DNA from: a virus
Strand: one strand, 5' to 3'
DNA: 32,993 nucleotides
Virus record (IMG/VR): IMGVR_UViG_3300035181_000505
Span: 1-32,993 of that record
In this document: in pieces, positions 7,478 to 16,763 of the stretch
Layout of the letters: each line of letters opens with the position of its first letter
Position numbering within the stretch: the first letter of the stretch is position 1
Made by a program: the position numbers and the translations under genes
The notes under the pieces: model-generated
What the model was told of the DNA's origin: nothing
The model's input: the letters and a program-made list of their open reading frames with translations, nothing else
Database searches by the model: none

Positions 7478-8911
7478 ATGGTAGCAGCAGCAGTAATTGG
7501 ATCAGCAGTAGTTGGTGGCATGGTGTCGAGCGCCTCCGCACGGCAAGCTACATCTGCTCAAACAGACGCAGCAAATAAGGCATCAGCGGCACAAATTACT
7601 GGTGCTCGTGAAGCAGGTGCAGCACTTGAAACAGCATCTACCACTGCTACCGGTCAGCAAAAGACAGGTTTAACTGCTGCAACCGCGATCAAAAACGCGG
7701 GTATCGATACCGCTCAAGAGCAGAACCGTACTGGAATCGTACGGGGAGCAGAAGCTCAGATCATTGAGGCTCAAGAGGCACAACGTACTCTTGATGCTGC
7801 TATTGCTACTGGCTCTCAACAACAGATTGACGCCGCGAAAGCAGCATTGGTAACGAAAACTGATTATGCTAATCAAGCGATTGCGGCTGCTCAAGCTGGT
7901 GCTGCTCAAGCTGGTCGAATAGCGGACAGTCATGCAGCAGATGCGAATTCCACAGTACGAGGATTGTTGGGCGAGACTCGTGCTGATCTTGACCCATATA
8001 TGACTGCTGGTAAGAATGCCACGCAAATGATGGATACAGGTAACCAACCCGGGGGAGAGTTCCATAACTTCACCAATACAGATTTCGTCAAGGACCCCGG
8101 CTATCAATTCCGGATGGACGAGGGGTTGGGTGGTGTCAGTAATAGCGCTGCCGCTCGAGGTGGGTTGTTATCTGGTAACACATTGAAAGCACTGACTCAG
8201 TACGGCCAGAATTATGCGTCTAATGAATTTGATAAGGCATATGGCCGTTATACCACTGACCAAAATAACCGCTTTTCGCGTTTGAGTAGCTTGGCTGATC
8301 GTGGACTCACAGCAACAGGCACTATGGCCAACGCCAATAACCAAGCCGGTCAAACGATGTCGAACAATACGATGCAAGCTGCGACTATCGGTGGAAATGC
8401 CGCTTCGAGTGCAGGTCAATTTGCTGGTGCTACCCTCAACAATCTCGGTACTTACGCCGGTGATACGGGTAAGGAAATCGGTAATATCCAAGGCACCGCT
8501 ACTCTAAATACTGGCAAAACTCGGGCCGATACTTTGAATGGTATCGGTACTGTGGCCAATAATACATATAGGGATGTAGCTTCGAATGAAGTAGCTGGTA
8601 CAAATGCTCATACTGCCGCAAATGCTGATTACGCCAGCAACTCAGCCAATATCGATGCTAACAGCACCTTGGCGATCGGCAACGCTCGGGCGGCTGCGGC
8701 TACTGGTGTAGGCACGGCTACTGCTACTGGTGCACTCAACATAGGTAACGCCGCAGCCGCAGGTGCTACCACGCAAGGTCAGATTTTCAACAATGCTCTC
8801 GGTAAAGCAACTAATGCCTTTACCAGCTTCCAAGCTCTTAATGGTCCGGGAGCCGGGACCACACCATATATTGATGCCAATGGCCAAATGGTATACCCCA
8901 AGAAGACTTAA
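7478..8911 (+). CDS. Internal virion / DNA ejection protein, P22 gp7-like position
   Basis: I start at ATG 7478, just after the GNAT stop; the longer frame at 7433 would overlap that gene. The 477-residue product begins with a hydrophobic Ala/Val/Gly segment (AAAVIGSAVVGGMV), then long Ala/Gln/Thr helices. A characteristic block near 175-265 includes DPYMTAGKNA, KDPGYQFRMDEGLGGV, SAAARGGLLSG and ALTQYGQNYASNEF. That block is widely found in podovirus DNA-transfer proteins. The C-terminal half is Asn/Ala/Thr-rich repeats. Such proteins leave the head with the DNA and help it cross the envelope. It is the first of three such genes. Confidence 0.8.
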   Translation: MVAAAVIGSAVVGGMVSSASARQATSAQTDAANKASAAQITGAREAGAALETASTTATGQQKTGLTAATAIKNAGIDTAQEQNRTGIVRGAEAQIIEAQEAQRTLDAAIATGSQQQIDAAKAALVTKTDYANQAIAAAQAGAAQAGRIADSHAADANSTVRGLLGETRADLDPYMTAGKNATQMMDTGNQPGGEFHNFTNTDFVKDPGYQFRMDEGLGGVSNSAAARGGLLSGNTLKALTQYGQNYASNEFDKAYGRYTTDQNNRFSRLSSLADRGLTATGTMANANNQAGQTMSNNTMQAATIGGNAASSAGQFAGATLNNLGTYAGDTGKEIGNIQGTATLNTGKTRADTLNGIGTVANNTYRDVASNEVAGTNAHTAANADYASNSANIDANSTLAIGNARAAAATGVGTATATGALNIGNAAAAGATTQGQIFNNALGKATNAFTSFQALNGPGAGTTPYIDANGQMVYPKKT

Positions 8912-8920
8912 GGACTGAAC

Positions 8921-10372
8921 ATGCCCGAACTCGATCCACGATTAATTCTTGCTAATGGGCAAGATACTATGGGCCTGAACAGTGTTGGTCAGGTCTACGA
9001 CGACGCCTCTAAGATTCAATTGCATCGTGAGACAATGCAAAAAGCTCAGCAAGCGAATGCCGATCAGGTAGCCACACGTGAAGCATATCGTCGTGCAACC
9101 AAAGCAGATGGTAGCATCGATCAAGGTATTTTACTTTCATCGTTGGCACAGTTGAATGCCGGTAGTGTCATCCCTAGCATTCAAAAAGCAAACCTCGAGA
9201 CTCGTAAAACTCAAGGTGAAATTGACTACAAAGATGCTGAAACCAAGGCCAAAGTAACCGACACACTCTACAATGGATTAAAGCAAGCGGACAATTCTAT
9301 CGCTTCTCTGCTGGCGAAATCAGATGTTAATGAACTGGATGTGTACGGGGAAGTCGGTCGGCTTGTGAAAATAGGAGCATTTGACGCGCAAGCGCAGCAT
9401 GTAGGTAAATCTCCTGACGATTTTGCCAGAGACATGCTTTCTACTTTGCCTGTCGGAAATCCAGAGGCTCTGCGCAACTGGCTCACACAGGCCGGTGCTC
9501 GGACCATGGATGCCACGAAACGTATTGAAATGTCAGTACCGAAATATGATGAACAGAATCGTGGTGGCACGATTAACCAAGGCACGGTCAATCAATGGAT
9601 CGGTCAACGTACAGAGGGTGCGGGTCCTGCGAATAATATCGTGCCAACTGCAGACCCAAATGCGGTTCTCAAATCCAAGACTGATTATGGTATTGCCGGT
9701 ATTGTTGATAATCGGGCACGTGAAACAAATGATATCAACCGTGAAGCGTCTCAAACCCAAATTGTTGATGGTCCGAATGGTCCGAATCTTGTCAATAAGT
9801 CCACGGGTCTTGCTCGGCCTGTGGCTACGACTGATGGTTCGCCTCTTCTAAACAAGGATTCGGTTATTGCCAAGAACGCTCGATTAGCTGATACTCTAAC
9901 CGGACAAATTGGGCAAGCCCGTACATTGCTGAAAAAAGCTACGGGGTCAGGCGCGGGAAAGATGATAGACACGGCTGGTAACTTCGTCGGTTTGTCCACT
10001 GATGGCGCAGATGCTGCTGCTCAATTGGAAACTTTGAGCGGATGGATGACATCCAACGTTCCCCGTTTCGAAGGACCACAGTCTGATAAGGACACGGGCA
10101 CATACCAAATCATGGCGGCTCGTGTTGGTGACCGTTCAGTTCCCGTATCCCAACGTTCGGCTGCTTTAGATATAGTTGAGCAACTCATGGCTAAATATAG
10201 TGGGAAGCCCGGCACAGCCCCTGCGGGTATGGTAGTACCGGCACCCCCGCCAGCGGGGTCGGGACCCATGCTGGCGCGGCCTCAGCGGGGCGGTAGCTAT
10301 CAGGGTAGGACTCCTATCGGATCGCGCCCCGGACAGCAGCCTCCGAGCATTGATTCTTTCTTCAAGTCATAA
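8921..10372 (+). CDS. Internal virion / DNA ejection protein, P22 gp20-like position
   Basis: The 483-residue protein is mostly helical and polar, rich in Gln, Lys, Asp and Ala, with no transmembrane helix. Its N-terminal 110 residues look coiled (QLHRETMQKAQQANADQVAT). The C-terminal 60 residues are Pro/Gly-rich and basic (RGGSYQGRTPIGSRPGQQ), likely disordered. Position in the middle of three ejection-type genes suggests a gp20-like role in forming the trans-envelope DNA channel. The family match is by architecture and order, not by an unmistakable motif. ATG follows an AGGA ribosome site. Confidence 0.7.
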   Translation: MPELDPRLILANGQDTMGLNSVGQVYDDASKIQLHRETMQKAQQANADQVATREAYRRATKADGSIDQGILLSSLAQLNAGSVIPSIQKANLETRKTQGEIDYKDAETKAKVTDTLYNGLKQADNSIASLLAKSDVNELDVYGEVGRLVKIGAFDAQAQHVGKSPDDFARDMLSTLPVGNPEALRNWLTQAGARTMDATKRIEMSVPKYDEQNRGGTINQGTVNQWIGQRTEGAGPANNIVPTADPNAVLKSKTDYGIAGIVDNRARETNDINREASQTQIVDGPNGPNLVNKSTGLARPVATTDGSPLLNKDSVIAKNARLADTLTGQIGQARTLLKKATGSGAGKMIDTAGNFVGLSTDGADAAAQLETLSGWMTSNVPRFEGPQSDKDTGTYQIMAARVGDRSVPVSQRSAALDIVEQLMAKYSGKPGTAPAGMVVPAPPPAGSGPMLARPQRGGSYQGRTPIGSRPGQQPPSIDSFFKS

Positions 10373-10373
10373 C

Positions 10374-12128
10374 ATGCCAAACATCCAATTTGATGTCGAA
10401 GGTGCTCGTCAGCATTATAGTGACGACCAAATCGCGGATGCGCTCGCTCAAAAGGCAAACTTTGACGCAATAGGTGCTCGGTCGGCTGGTTACAAAAGTA
10501 TCGACATCATTAACCGGTTGGTTGCCCCTAAACAAACGTCATCCCCTACCCCGGTTCTTCAAGATAACATCGGTAAGATGGACGATAATGGCGCAATTGA
10601 CGCGGCAGTTGTTGGTGCCGGTCGAACGGTAGATCGTATTGGTAAAGGCATGAAACAGCTGTGGTATGGTATCACCAATAATGACAAAGCCGCTGCTGAC
10701 TTGAAGATGGAAGCGGACGAGGATAACAAGCAGTATGCTAAGTTACAAGAACAACATCCGGTCACCACAGCTATCGGAGAATCTCTACCTTCGATGGCCA
10801 TACCTATCGGCGCACCTGCTACTACCCTCGCGACTGCTGGCCGGATGGTTGCTGCATCTGCAATACCTGCTGCTTTGGAGTATGGAAGCACGGAAGAACG
10901 GACCAAAAATGCCACCGGCGCTGCAACGGGAGCAGTGGTCGGTGGTGTATTGGTACCTAAGGCGGCTGGTGCTGCATATCAAGCTGGAAAGAACACACTT
11001 CGTTCAATGGTTGGCGACGTGACCCCAGAGGCGATTGCTTTAGCCCAAAAAGCAGAGGCGGCAGGAATCAAAGTCAATGCTGCTCAACTCGGGGACAGCA
11101 AATTCCTCAAGACATTGGCGTCAGCCTTGGAGCAGATGCCCTTCACTGGTGCAGCCCAAACAGCTTCCAAGCAACGAGGCGACTTCACTCGTGCCGTGTC
11201 CAAGACATTTGGCGATGACGTCGATAAGATCACTCCGGAAGTTTATGCCCGGAACCGTACTCGTCTCGGCCAATCATTCGATGACTTGTCGATGCGTAAC
11301 ACACTGAATCTGGACCGCACCACATTAGATCGTCTAGACAATACACTCAATGAGGCACGGCAATTTGGTGATGACGGAACCATTCGTGCCGTTGAAAATC
11401 TCTATAATCGCGTTATTCGTCAATCAGAGGCGACAGCTAAAGAGGTACCATCAGCCTTTGAGGGAATTCCGGCTCACAGGACATTTGTTGAAATCCCCGG
11501 TGCGGCTTATTCGTCGATGGATAAATCCATGGGCGAAATCATCAAAGCTGGTGGTGAAAAAGGCAATTACGTTAAACAGATGCAGCTGGCACTTCGCGAA
11601 GCGATGGATCGTTCAATCAGTCCTGCCGATAAAGAGACGTGGAATCAGACTCGCACTCAATATAAAAATTTGAAAGCGATTCGGGACGTTGTATCTCGTG
11701 ATGCCGCTGACGGTAACGTACCCCCAACAACGCTGATGAATGCTTTGAACAGTACAGAGGCGGGCAAGGAGGCAATGGCCATGGGGAACCGCGGTGGATT
11801 AGGTGATTTGGGACGTATCGGACGCCAATTCGTCCGGGACCAAGTACCGAACTCTGGTACTGCTCAACGTGCAATCGCCATGGGTCTGATTGGTGGTGGT
11901 GGATATGCTTTCGGGGCAGAACCTTCACAGATCGCTGGAATGATGGCCGGAGGCGCGACTGCTGGCCGTGTACTGAATAAAGTGTTGAATAATCCAAATG
12001 TCGTCGCTTCTCTCGGCAAACAAGGCATGACAGTAGCGGACCTTGTTAAATTACCGCCGCCTACCATCGCTCGAATCCTTGGTGGCATCACTGGTGTAAC
12101 AATCGCTGAATCTAAAAACGGGAATTAA
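10374..12128 (+). CDS. Internal virion / DNA ejection protein, P22 gp16-like position
   Basis: I start at ATG 10374, two bases past the previous stop; a TTG frame at 10350 lies inside the upstream gene. The 584-residue product opens MPNIQFDVEGARQHYSDD, an N-terminal form (F-D-V-x-G-A-R, then an acidic helix) common in large podovirus ejection proteins. A hydrophobic, membrane-active-looking stretch lies near 125-180, where GESLPSMAIPIGAPATTLAT is followed by AAIPA-type sequence. A second lies near the C-terminus (IAMGLIGGGGYAFG, AGMMAGGATAG). It probably inserts into or crosses the inner membrane during DNA entry. No lytic transglycosylase motif was recognised. Confidence 0.75.
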   Translation: MPNIQFDVEGARQHYSDDQIADALAQKANFDAIGARSAGYKSIDIINRLVAPKQTSSPTPVLQDNIGKMDDNGAIDAAVVGAGRTVDRIGKGMKQLWYGITNNDKAAADLKMEADEDNKQYAKLQEQHPVTTAIGESLPSMAIPIGAPATTLATAGRMVAASAIPAALEYGSTEERTKNATGAATGAVVGGVLVPKAAGAAYQAGKNTLRSMVGDVTPEAIALAQKAEAAGIKVNAAQLGDSKFLKTLASALEQMPFTGAAQTASKQRGDFTRAVSKTFGDDVDKITPEVYARNRTRLGQSFDDLSMRNTLNLDRTTLDRLDNTLNEARQFGDDGTIRAVENLYNRVIRQSEATAKEVPSAFEGIPAHRTFVEIPGAAYSSMDKSMGEIIKAGGEKGNYVKQMQLALREAMDRSISPADKETWNQTRTQYKNLKAIRDVVSRDAADGNVPPTTLMNALNSTEAGKEAMAMGNRGGLGDLGRIGRQFVRDQVPNSGTAQRAIAMGLIGGGGYAFGAEPSQIAGMMAGGATAGRVLNKVLNNPNVVASLGKQGMTVADLVKLPPPTIARILGGITGVTIAESKNGN

Positions 12129-12131
12129 AAT

Positions 12132-14585
12132 ATGGCAAGCATTCTACCTACTGGTAAACAGGTTTATCTTGATAACGCTGGTGTACCACTCGTTGGGGGT
12201 AAAGTATATACTTATGCCGCAGGTACATCCACACTAAAAGCGACATATCAAGATCAGGCGGGTTTGATCCCTAATGCGAATCCAGTTGTTTTGAACACTC
12301 GCGGTGAAGCATTGATTTTTTGGTCAGGTGCTTATAAGATCGTTCTCAAGGATTCACTAGACAACATTATTTGGTCTGTGGACAACGTGGTCGAAGGGGG
12401 GGATGCTAGTATCATTACAGGTTCTACCGGCTCTTTGGCTCTTCCTACCGGAACTACTGCTCAACGGGATGTCAGTCCTAGTCCCGGATATCTACGGTTC
12501 AATAACGAACTAGTACAACTTGAATGCTACTATCCTTCTGGGTGGAAAGGTATCCAAGAAATGTTGGTATCAGGAACCAACATCAAAACTGTGGGTGGTG
12601 TGACCTTGTTGGGGGCTGGGGATATCCCAACTCCTGATACAGTTCGTATAGATGTCGCGTCCACTGGAACCGTTGACTTGACTGTTGCAGGACCTGTAGC
12701 AACACGCAACATTAATATTACTGGCGTCACTACGATCACTGGATTTATAATCACAACAGGTAAGTTATACTTCGTTCGTTTTGCAGGTGCGTTGACTTTG
12801 ACTGATTCGGCGAACCTCGTCACACAACGTGGAGCTAATATTATCACGGGAGCGGGTGATACTTGTATATTGCGGGCCACTGCCGCGAATACGGTCGAAA
12901 TCTTGAATTACACCGTTGCGATCGGTAATTCATTTATTTCTGGCCAAGGCGGCCAAACCATCACTGGCAATATCACTCTCACAGCCTTCAGCAGCGCAGC
13001 GATCACCGTCACCCCTACTGCTCCCGGTTCATATGTGACCCTTCCTGATGCGACAACTTGCTCTACTGCGGACAACCTCTTTTCCGTCTATAACGCAGGC
13101 GACTACGACTACGGCGTAAAAGACTCCGCAGGCACACAGCTAGGCTGGGTACGCGCACGTACAGGAGCAATGATTGGACTGTCCGACAAATCCACAGCAG
13201 CGGGTATCTGGGCTTACTACGGACTTGAGAAAACAGGCATCACAGCCTCTTACATCAACCCCACGCTGGCGAACATGGGTAACACCATTCGGCGTATTGC
13301 GCTGGATGCAACCCGCACTTGCTTCCTGTTTGGCGGTACGGACTGCTATGCGATTGTGTATGACGCATCGACGCAGACGTGGGGCAGTGCTACGTTGGTG
13401 AGGGCATCAATTGCGAGTGGTGCATTCTTGGGTGTGTTGAGTGCGACAAATCAGGTGTTGGTTTGTTCCAATGATTCCACCACTGGAATGTCCACAGTTA
13501 CCCTGACCATCAGCGGTACTACGGTAACGGTGAATGCACCCATAAGTACAACCTTAGCGGGCAACTGGTCGTCATACGGACAGCTCATTCCGGTAAGCAC
13601 TTCATGGGTACTGAGCTATGGACGAGCCACGAACATCAGCGGCATCCGCGCCATATCCGTTGCAGGAACTGTTCCTACTGTTGGCGCTGAAACTGCTGTG
13701 GCTTCTAGTTTTGCGATTGGCGTAACACTGTTTGCATCTGGCGCTGTAGTGCGGACGCTCGGCTGGAATGGATCGACAACCATCAATTGCATCCCTTATA
13801 CGCTTTCGGCAGGTACTACCCTCACTGTTGGTACACAGGCAACAGCGGTGGCAACGTCGGCGCCCTTCCGCGCCTTCCTCAACGGCAACGGCAACATCGT
13901 CTGCCACTACATCAACACCACGCACTTCGCCACTGTATTTAAGCTGACGGGTACGGTGGAGGCGGCGAGTAGTGTGAGTTTGGGGACTGCTCCAACAAGC
14001 GTTATCACTCAGGCAGATTACGTGCAGGTAACAGCAAGTAAAACGCTGTTTGGTTATCACGCTGGCAGCACAACTTTTTACGCTAACTTGTTAACAGATA
14101 CAGCTGGCACGGCAACAGCAGGTACTGAATTTTCCCTAAATGGATTTTCTGCGGCTATCAACAGCCTCGCGGGACTTGTTTCCTCTGGAAACTCTGCTCG
14201 TATTTTATATGGGAATAACACGCAGCAAATACAAGCAACTTTCGACTGTTCAGGGGCATCCCCTACGTTGTCAAGCACGGTTTTAACCTTCTTTTCTTCT
14301 TTAATAGTAGCGTCAGTCACAGCGTCTGATGTCTATGGCATACGAGCACCAAGGTTGCAGTTTGCCGGAGCAACCGTAACTAACATACCCTCAAACAGTA
14401 CCGAGACACTTGCTACTGTAACTACGGCCAATTCAATAAGAGCTGTAGTTCCAATGATGATAGGTATATCCGCTGCATCTGGATCACCCAAGGGAGTCGT
14501 CGGCGCTGCAAATGAGTCTATCTTGGCAAATACAGTCAGCGGTACTAATGGATTCACCATCAACCGCATCGAGGCCGCAGCATGA
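12132..14585 (+). CDS. Large tail fibre / receptor-binding protein
   Basis: The 817-residue protein starts with an anchor domain (1-90: PLVGGKVYTYAAGTSTL, then a D-x-x-G, Asn-Pro and G-E-A-x-x-F pattern) shared with the fibre-like protein at 3220. Residues about 95-140 include a strand-turn region ending in PSGWKGI. Then come fibre beta repeats, and after about 330 repeated 45-60 residue modules rich in Thr/Ser/Gly with Trp and Tyr, suggesting a propeller or trimeric beta structure. Codons shift toward C- and G-ending forms from about 12950, which hints that the receptor-binding part came from elsewhere. No glycan-cleaving catalytic site is apparent. Confidence 0.8.
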   Translation: MASILPTGKQVYLDNAGVPLVGGKVYTYAAGTSTLKATYQDQAGLIPNANPVVLNTRGEALIFWSGAYKIVLKDSLDNIIWSVDNVVEGGDASIITGSTGSLALPTGTTAQRDVSPSPGYLRFNNELVQLECYYPSGWKGIQEMLVSGTNIKTVGGVTLLGAGDIPTPDTVRIDVASTGTVDLTVAGPVATRNINITGVTTITGFIITTGKLYFVRFAGALTLTDSANLVTQRGANIITGAGDTCILRATAANTVEILNYTVAIGNSFISGQGGQTITGNITLTAFSSAAITVTPTAPGSYVTLPDATTCSTADNLFSVYNAGDYDYGVKDSAGTQLGWVRARTGAMIGLSDKSTAAGIWAYYGLEKTGITASYINPTLANMGNTIRRIALDATRTCFLFGGTDCYAIVYDASTQTWGSATLVRASIASGAFLGVLSATNQVLVCSNDSTTGMSTVTLTISGTTVTVNAPISTTLAGNWSSYGQLIPVSTSWVLSYGRATNISGIRAISVAGTVPTVGAETAVASSFAIGVTLFASGAVVRTLGWNGSTTINCIPYTLSAGTTLTVGTQATAVATSAPFRAFLNGNGNIVCHYINTTHFATVFKLTGTVEAASSVSLGTAPTSVITQADYVQVTASKTLFGYHAGSTTFYANLLTDTAGTATAGTEFSLNGFSAAINSLAGLVSSGNSARILYGNNTQQIQATFDCSGASPTLSSTVLTFFSSLIVASVTASDVYGIRAPRLQFAGATVTNIPSNSTETLATVTTANSIRAVVPMMIGISAASGSPKGVVGAANESILANTVSGTNGFTINRIEAAA

Positions 14586-14998
14586 AAGCCCTAATCACAG
14601 AAACAGGGCAGTACGGCCCTTTCACATCCATCAATCAAACCGCAGACCGTTGGGTGTGCGATGGTGCAGAGTTTCAATTTAGTGTGATTGGTGACGCGAC
14701 GATTGGGGAGTGGGTTGCACCACCACCAGCACTCCCGACAGTGGACGAGTACACAAACGCTCTTACCTCTATGTTGGACAAAGAGGCGCAGAGTCATATG
14801 TATGATGACCGTATATCTTGTGCTTTACGTGCTGGTTATCCCGGTCCATTTCATGCTGAGGGTGTAGCGTTTGCGATGTGGATGGATGGATGCAACGCAC
14901 AAGCCTACACACTCATGGCACAGGTTCAGGCGAGTACTGCTCCACAACCTACGATGGAACAGTTTATGGCGATCTTCCCCAAGATGGTATGGCCATGA
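14582..14998 (+). CDS. Tail fibre assembly-like protein
   Basis: This 138-residue protein overlaps the fibre stop by ATGA and overlaps the next gene by ATGA. Its N-terminal 45 residues form strands; the centre has an LPTVDEYTNALTSMLDKEA helix and the RAGYPGPFHAEGVAFAMWMD segment, a pattern I associate with small proteins encoded immediately after phage fibre genes. Such proteins often help fold or attach fibres, or form a fibre tip. The assembly role is inferred from position. Fibre and partner genes are commonly exchanged together, and this gene could have moved with the fibre. Confidence 0.6.
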   Translation: MKALITETGQYGPFTSINQTADRWVCDGAEFQFSVIGDATIGEWVAPPPALPTVDEYTNALTSMLDKEAQSHMYDDRISCALRAGYPGPFHAEGVAFAMWMDGCNAQAYTLMAQVQASTAPQPTMEQFMAIFPKMVWP

Positions 14999-15219
14999 CA
15001 TTTCATTTGAAACAGGCGGCGATCGCCATTGACCAGTTGGGAAATACCCTAGCTGGTGGATGGGCAGATGAAACTTGGAGTGCTAGATGTTGGCGGGAAG
15101 ATCGGAAGGGATGGATTCGTGCGTTAGAAATCTTGGGGAAAGACCACTGCTTCGAAAGTTATATAGGTGAACAGTTGCGGCTACAGTCACCCCCTGAGGA
15201 GCGGCCAAATGTCAAATGA
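14995..15219 (+). CDS. Conserved small phage protein (74 aa), function unknown
   Basis: ATG 14995 shares ATGA with the previous stop, which is why I prefer it to the longer frame from 14878. The product carries the block IDQLGNTLAGGWADETWSAR (residues about 12-31). I know this type of block (DQ-x-x-NT-x-x-GGW-x-DET-x-SAR) from many phage lysis and tail-end regions. Residues with Trp, Cys and Arg follow in a compact helix pair. The biochemical role of the family is not known to me. It precedes the membrane and lysis genes and is probably co-expressed with them. Confidence 0.7.
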   Translation: MTFHLKQAAIAIDQLGNTLAGGWADETWSARCWREDRKGWIRALEILGKDHCFESYIGEQLRLQSPPEERPNVK

Positions 15220-15436
15220 CGAAAATGAACGCCATATGAGTGACATACAATTAACAGTCAAAGAACTAGCGATCGCAGAGAAGGCGGCTGATATAGCCGT
15301 TAAAAAAATTACCGACAACTTCTACAAGGATGTAGGAAAAACAGTAGTGAGTCGCTTCTTCATCATCATTGGTCTAGTTTTTGTTGCATTCGCAGCAGGT
15401 AAAGGCTGGATTCGTGCGGGAGACATTTTCAAATGA
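15209..15436 (+). CDS. Small single-span membrane protein, possible holin-related
   Basis: ATG 15209 has a GAGGAG ribosome site; an alternative start is ATG 15236. The 75-residue protein has a charged helical N-terminal half (VKELAIAEKAADIAVKKI) and one hydrophobic segment near the C-terminus (FFIIIGLVFVAFAAG), giving a single predicted membrane span and a short cytoplasmic or periplasmic tail. It overlaps the peptidase gene at 15433 by ATGA. Position suggests a lysis role, such as a holin, pinholin or antiholin working with the 3-TM holin gene at 15850. Sequence alone cannot separate these. Confidence 0.65.
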   Translation: MSNDENERHMSDIQLTVKELAIAEKAADIAVKKITDNFYKDVGKTVVSRFFIIIGLVFVAFAAGKGWIRAGDIFK

Positions 15437-15840
15437 TCACTTCGCAGCAATACTTCGGCCCGTGGATGTTTCATCCGGACGCAACTCCGGAGCGGATGAT
15501 TAATGCTAACGAATTATTGCTGCAAGTCGAGCGTTTGACTAACCGGCTTGAATTGCAAGGTACCACGTTCCGGACAAACCCGAAAACCAAAACTTGGGTG
15601 AGTGGGACGACTTTTGGTGGATTCCGCCCGCAGGACTGTCCGCAAGGGACACCCGGTAGTAGCCATAAGCAGGGACAGGGTGTGGACATCTACGACCCTC
15701 TAGATGAAATTGACGGCGCGATTACGGATGACTTGCTGGAAGAGTTAGATTTATATCGCGAACATCCAGATGCTACCCCCGGTTGGTGTCATTTGACGAC
15801 CCGACCCCCATCTAGCAAGAAAAGAACTTTCCTACCTTAA
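15433..15840 (+). CDS. Peptidase M15-type endolysin (zinc D-Ala/L-Ala-D-Glu peptidase fold)
   Basis: The 135-residue protein shows the M15 metal site: Ser-Ser-His78 in SSHKQGQGVDI, Asp85, and His120 in the GWCHL motif, with GGFRP at 62-66 as the substrate-side loop. Enzymes of this fold cut peptide bonds in peptidoglycan and act as endolysins in phages. There is no signal peptide, so release needs a holin; candidates lie on both sides (15209 and 15850). The size fits the single-domain members. Residue assignment is by motif pattern; a non-lytic structural role is less likely given the neighbours. Confidence 0.75.
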   Translation: MITSQQYFGPWMFHPDATPERMINANELLLQVERLTNRLELQGTTFRTNPKTKTWVSGTTFGGFRPQDCPQGTPGSSHKQGQGVDIYDPLDEIDGAITDDLLEELDLYREHPDATPGWCHLTTRPPSSKKRTFLP

Positions 15841-15849
15841 GGAGTTATC

Positions 15850-16269
15850 ATGGACCCGATCACCATAAGCAGTATTTTCGGAATCGGCAGTAAGCTGGTC
15901 GATAAGTTGTTCCCCGACCCCACCGAAAAGGCAAAGGCTCAGCTTGAGCTAATCAGGCTCCAACAGGCAGGAGAATTGGACGAAGTGAAAGTCCAGTTGT
16001 CAGCGATCATCGCAGAAGCCAATAGTTCTGATCCTTGGACAAGTCGCGCCCGGCCCACCTTCATGTATGTGGTATATATCCTTTTGCTTTGGTCAATTCC
16101 CATGGGTTTGATGGCGGCGTTCAATCCGGAATTTGCTGCTGCTTTCACTATCGGGTTTAAGGCTTGGATGGGGTCAATCCCAGAACCCGTACTTACACTT
16201 TTTGGTGTAGTGATGACCGGGTATACAGCGGGTCGCAGTTGGGAAAAGGTGCGGGGAGTGGCCAAATAA
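15850..16269 (+). CDS. Holin, 3-TM family
   Basis: The 139-residue protein starts with an amphipathic region (KLVDKLFPDPTEKAKAQLEL), then DPWTSRARPTFMYVVYILLL and further hydrophobic stretches at about 95-110 and 118-130, ending GRSWEKVRGVAK. This order (a PWT-x-R-x-RP motif before two or three spans) is typical of the 3TM holin family also seen in gene transfer agents. Holins make inner-membrane lesions that release the endolysin. TAAGGAG lies upstream of the ATG. It follows the peptidase gene directly. Confidence 0.85.
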   Translation: MDPITISSIFGIGSKLVDKLFPDPTEKAKAQLELIRLQQAGELDEVKVQLSAIIAEANSSDPWTSRARPTFMYVVYILLLWSIPMGLMAAFNPEFAAAFTIGFKAWMGSIPEPVLTLFGVVMTGYTAGRSWEKVRGVAK

Positions 16270-16763
16270 TGCCTATCCGCCTCAGCGATCTGCTGGATAA
16301 GCTTCCAGATGTACCCGAACCAGTTAAAGAGTATTCTGGTTGGAATAAATTCATGGAGTTGAACGACAAGGCATCGAAAGCATCTGGAGACGCATTTCCC
16401 GGCCAAGATTGGGACAATACTCAACGAAATGCGGCCCGCCATTCGATATGGATGGGGTTGATCGCTAACCAATTGGGCGGGGGTCCGATCGCCCGTACCG
16501 CCGCTAAGGGACTCGGCTACGCTAACGAAGCGATCGGTTTGGTCAATGGTCAAAACACGACTAGGGAGGGCGCTATTGATATGCGCCATGACCTGAATAA
16601 TAATGCTGTGGGCCTTAACACGCTAGCTGATCTAAACGCTCAAGGCCCGGTATCTGAACAACAAATTATCGACGCACTGATTCAAAAAGCGAAGCAAAGC
16701 CAGCGCGTGTCCGCTCCAAGCGTTTTAGCGCCAGATGTCGGCGTTCTGACAAGGGGCCAGTAA
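16269..16763 (+). CDS. Hypothetical protein with a His/Asn motif (DUF6973-like)
   Basis: ATG 16269 overlaps the holin stop (TAATG). The 164-residue product has a polar N-terminus, then Asn54-Ala-Ala-Arg57-His58 in RNAARHSIWMG, Asn86-Glu87 in GYANEAIG, and Asp108 with Asn110-112 in DLNNNAVG. This spaced RH...NE...D-x-NN arrangement resembles the DUF6973-type domain found in some toxins and phage proteins; I am not certain of the match. The motif looks like a catalytic or metal site. The last 98 bases of the gene run antisense to the minus-strand gene ending at 16666. A lysis accessory or host-targeting role is possible but unproven. Confidence 0.65.
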   Translation: MPIRLSDLLDKLPDVPEPVKEYSGWNKFMELNDKASKASGDAFPGQDWDNTQRNAARHSIWMGLIANQLGGGPIARTAAKGLGYANEAIGLVNGQNTTREGAIDMRHDLNNNAVGLNTLADLNAQGPVSEQQIIDALIQKAKQSQRVSAPSVLAPDVGVLTRGQ

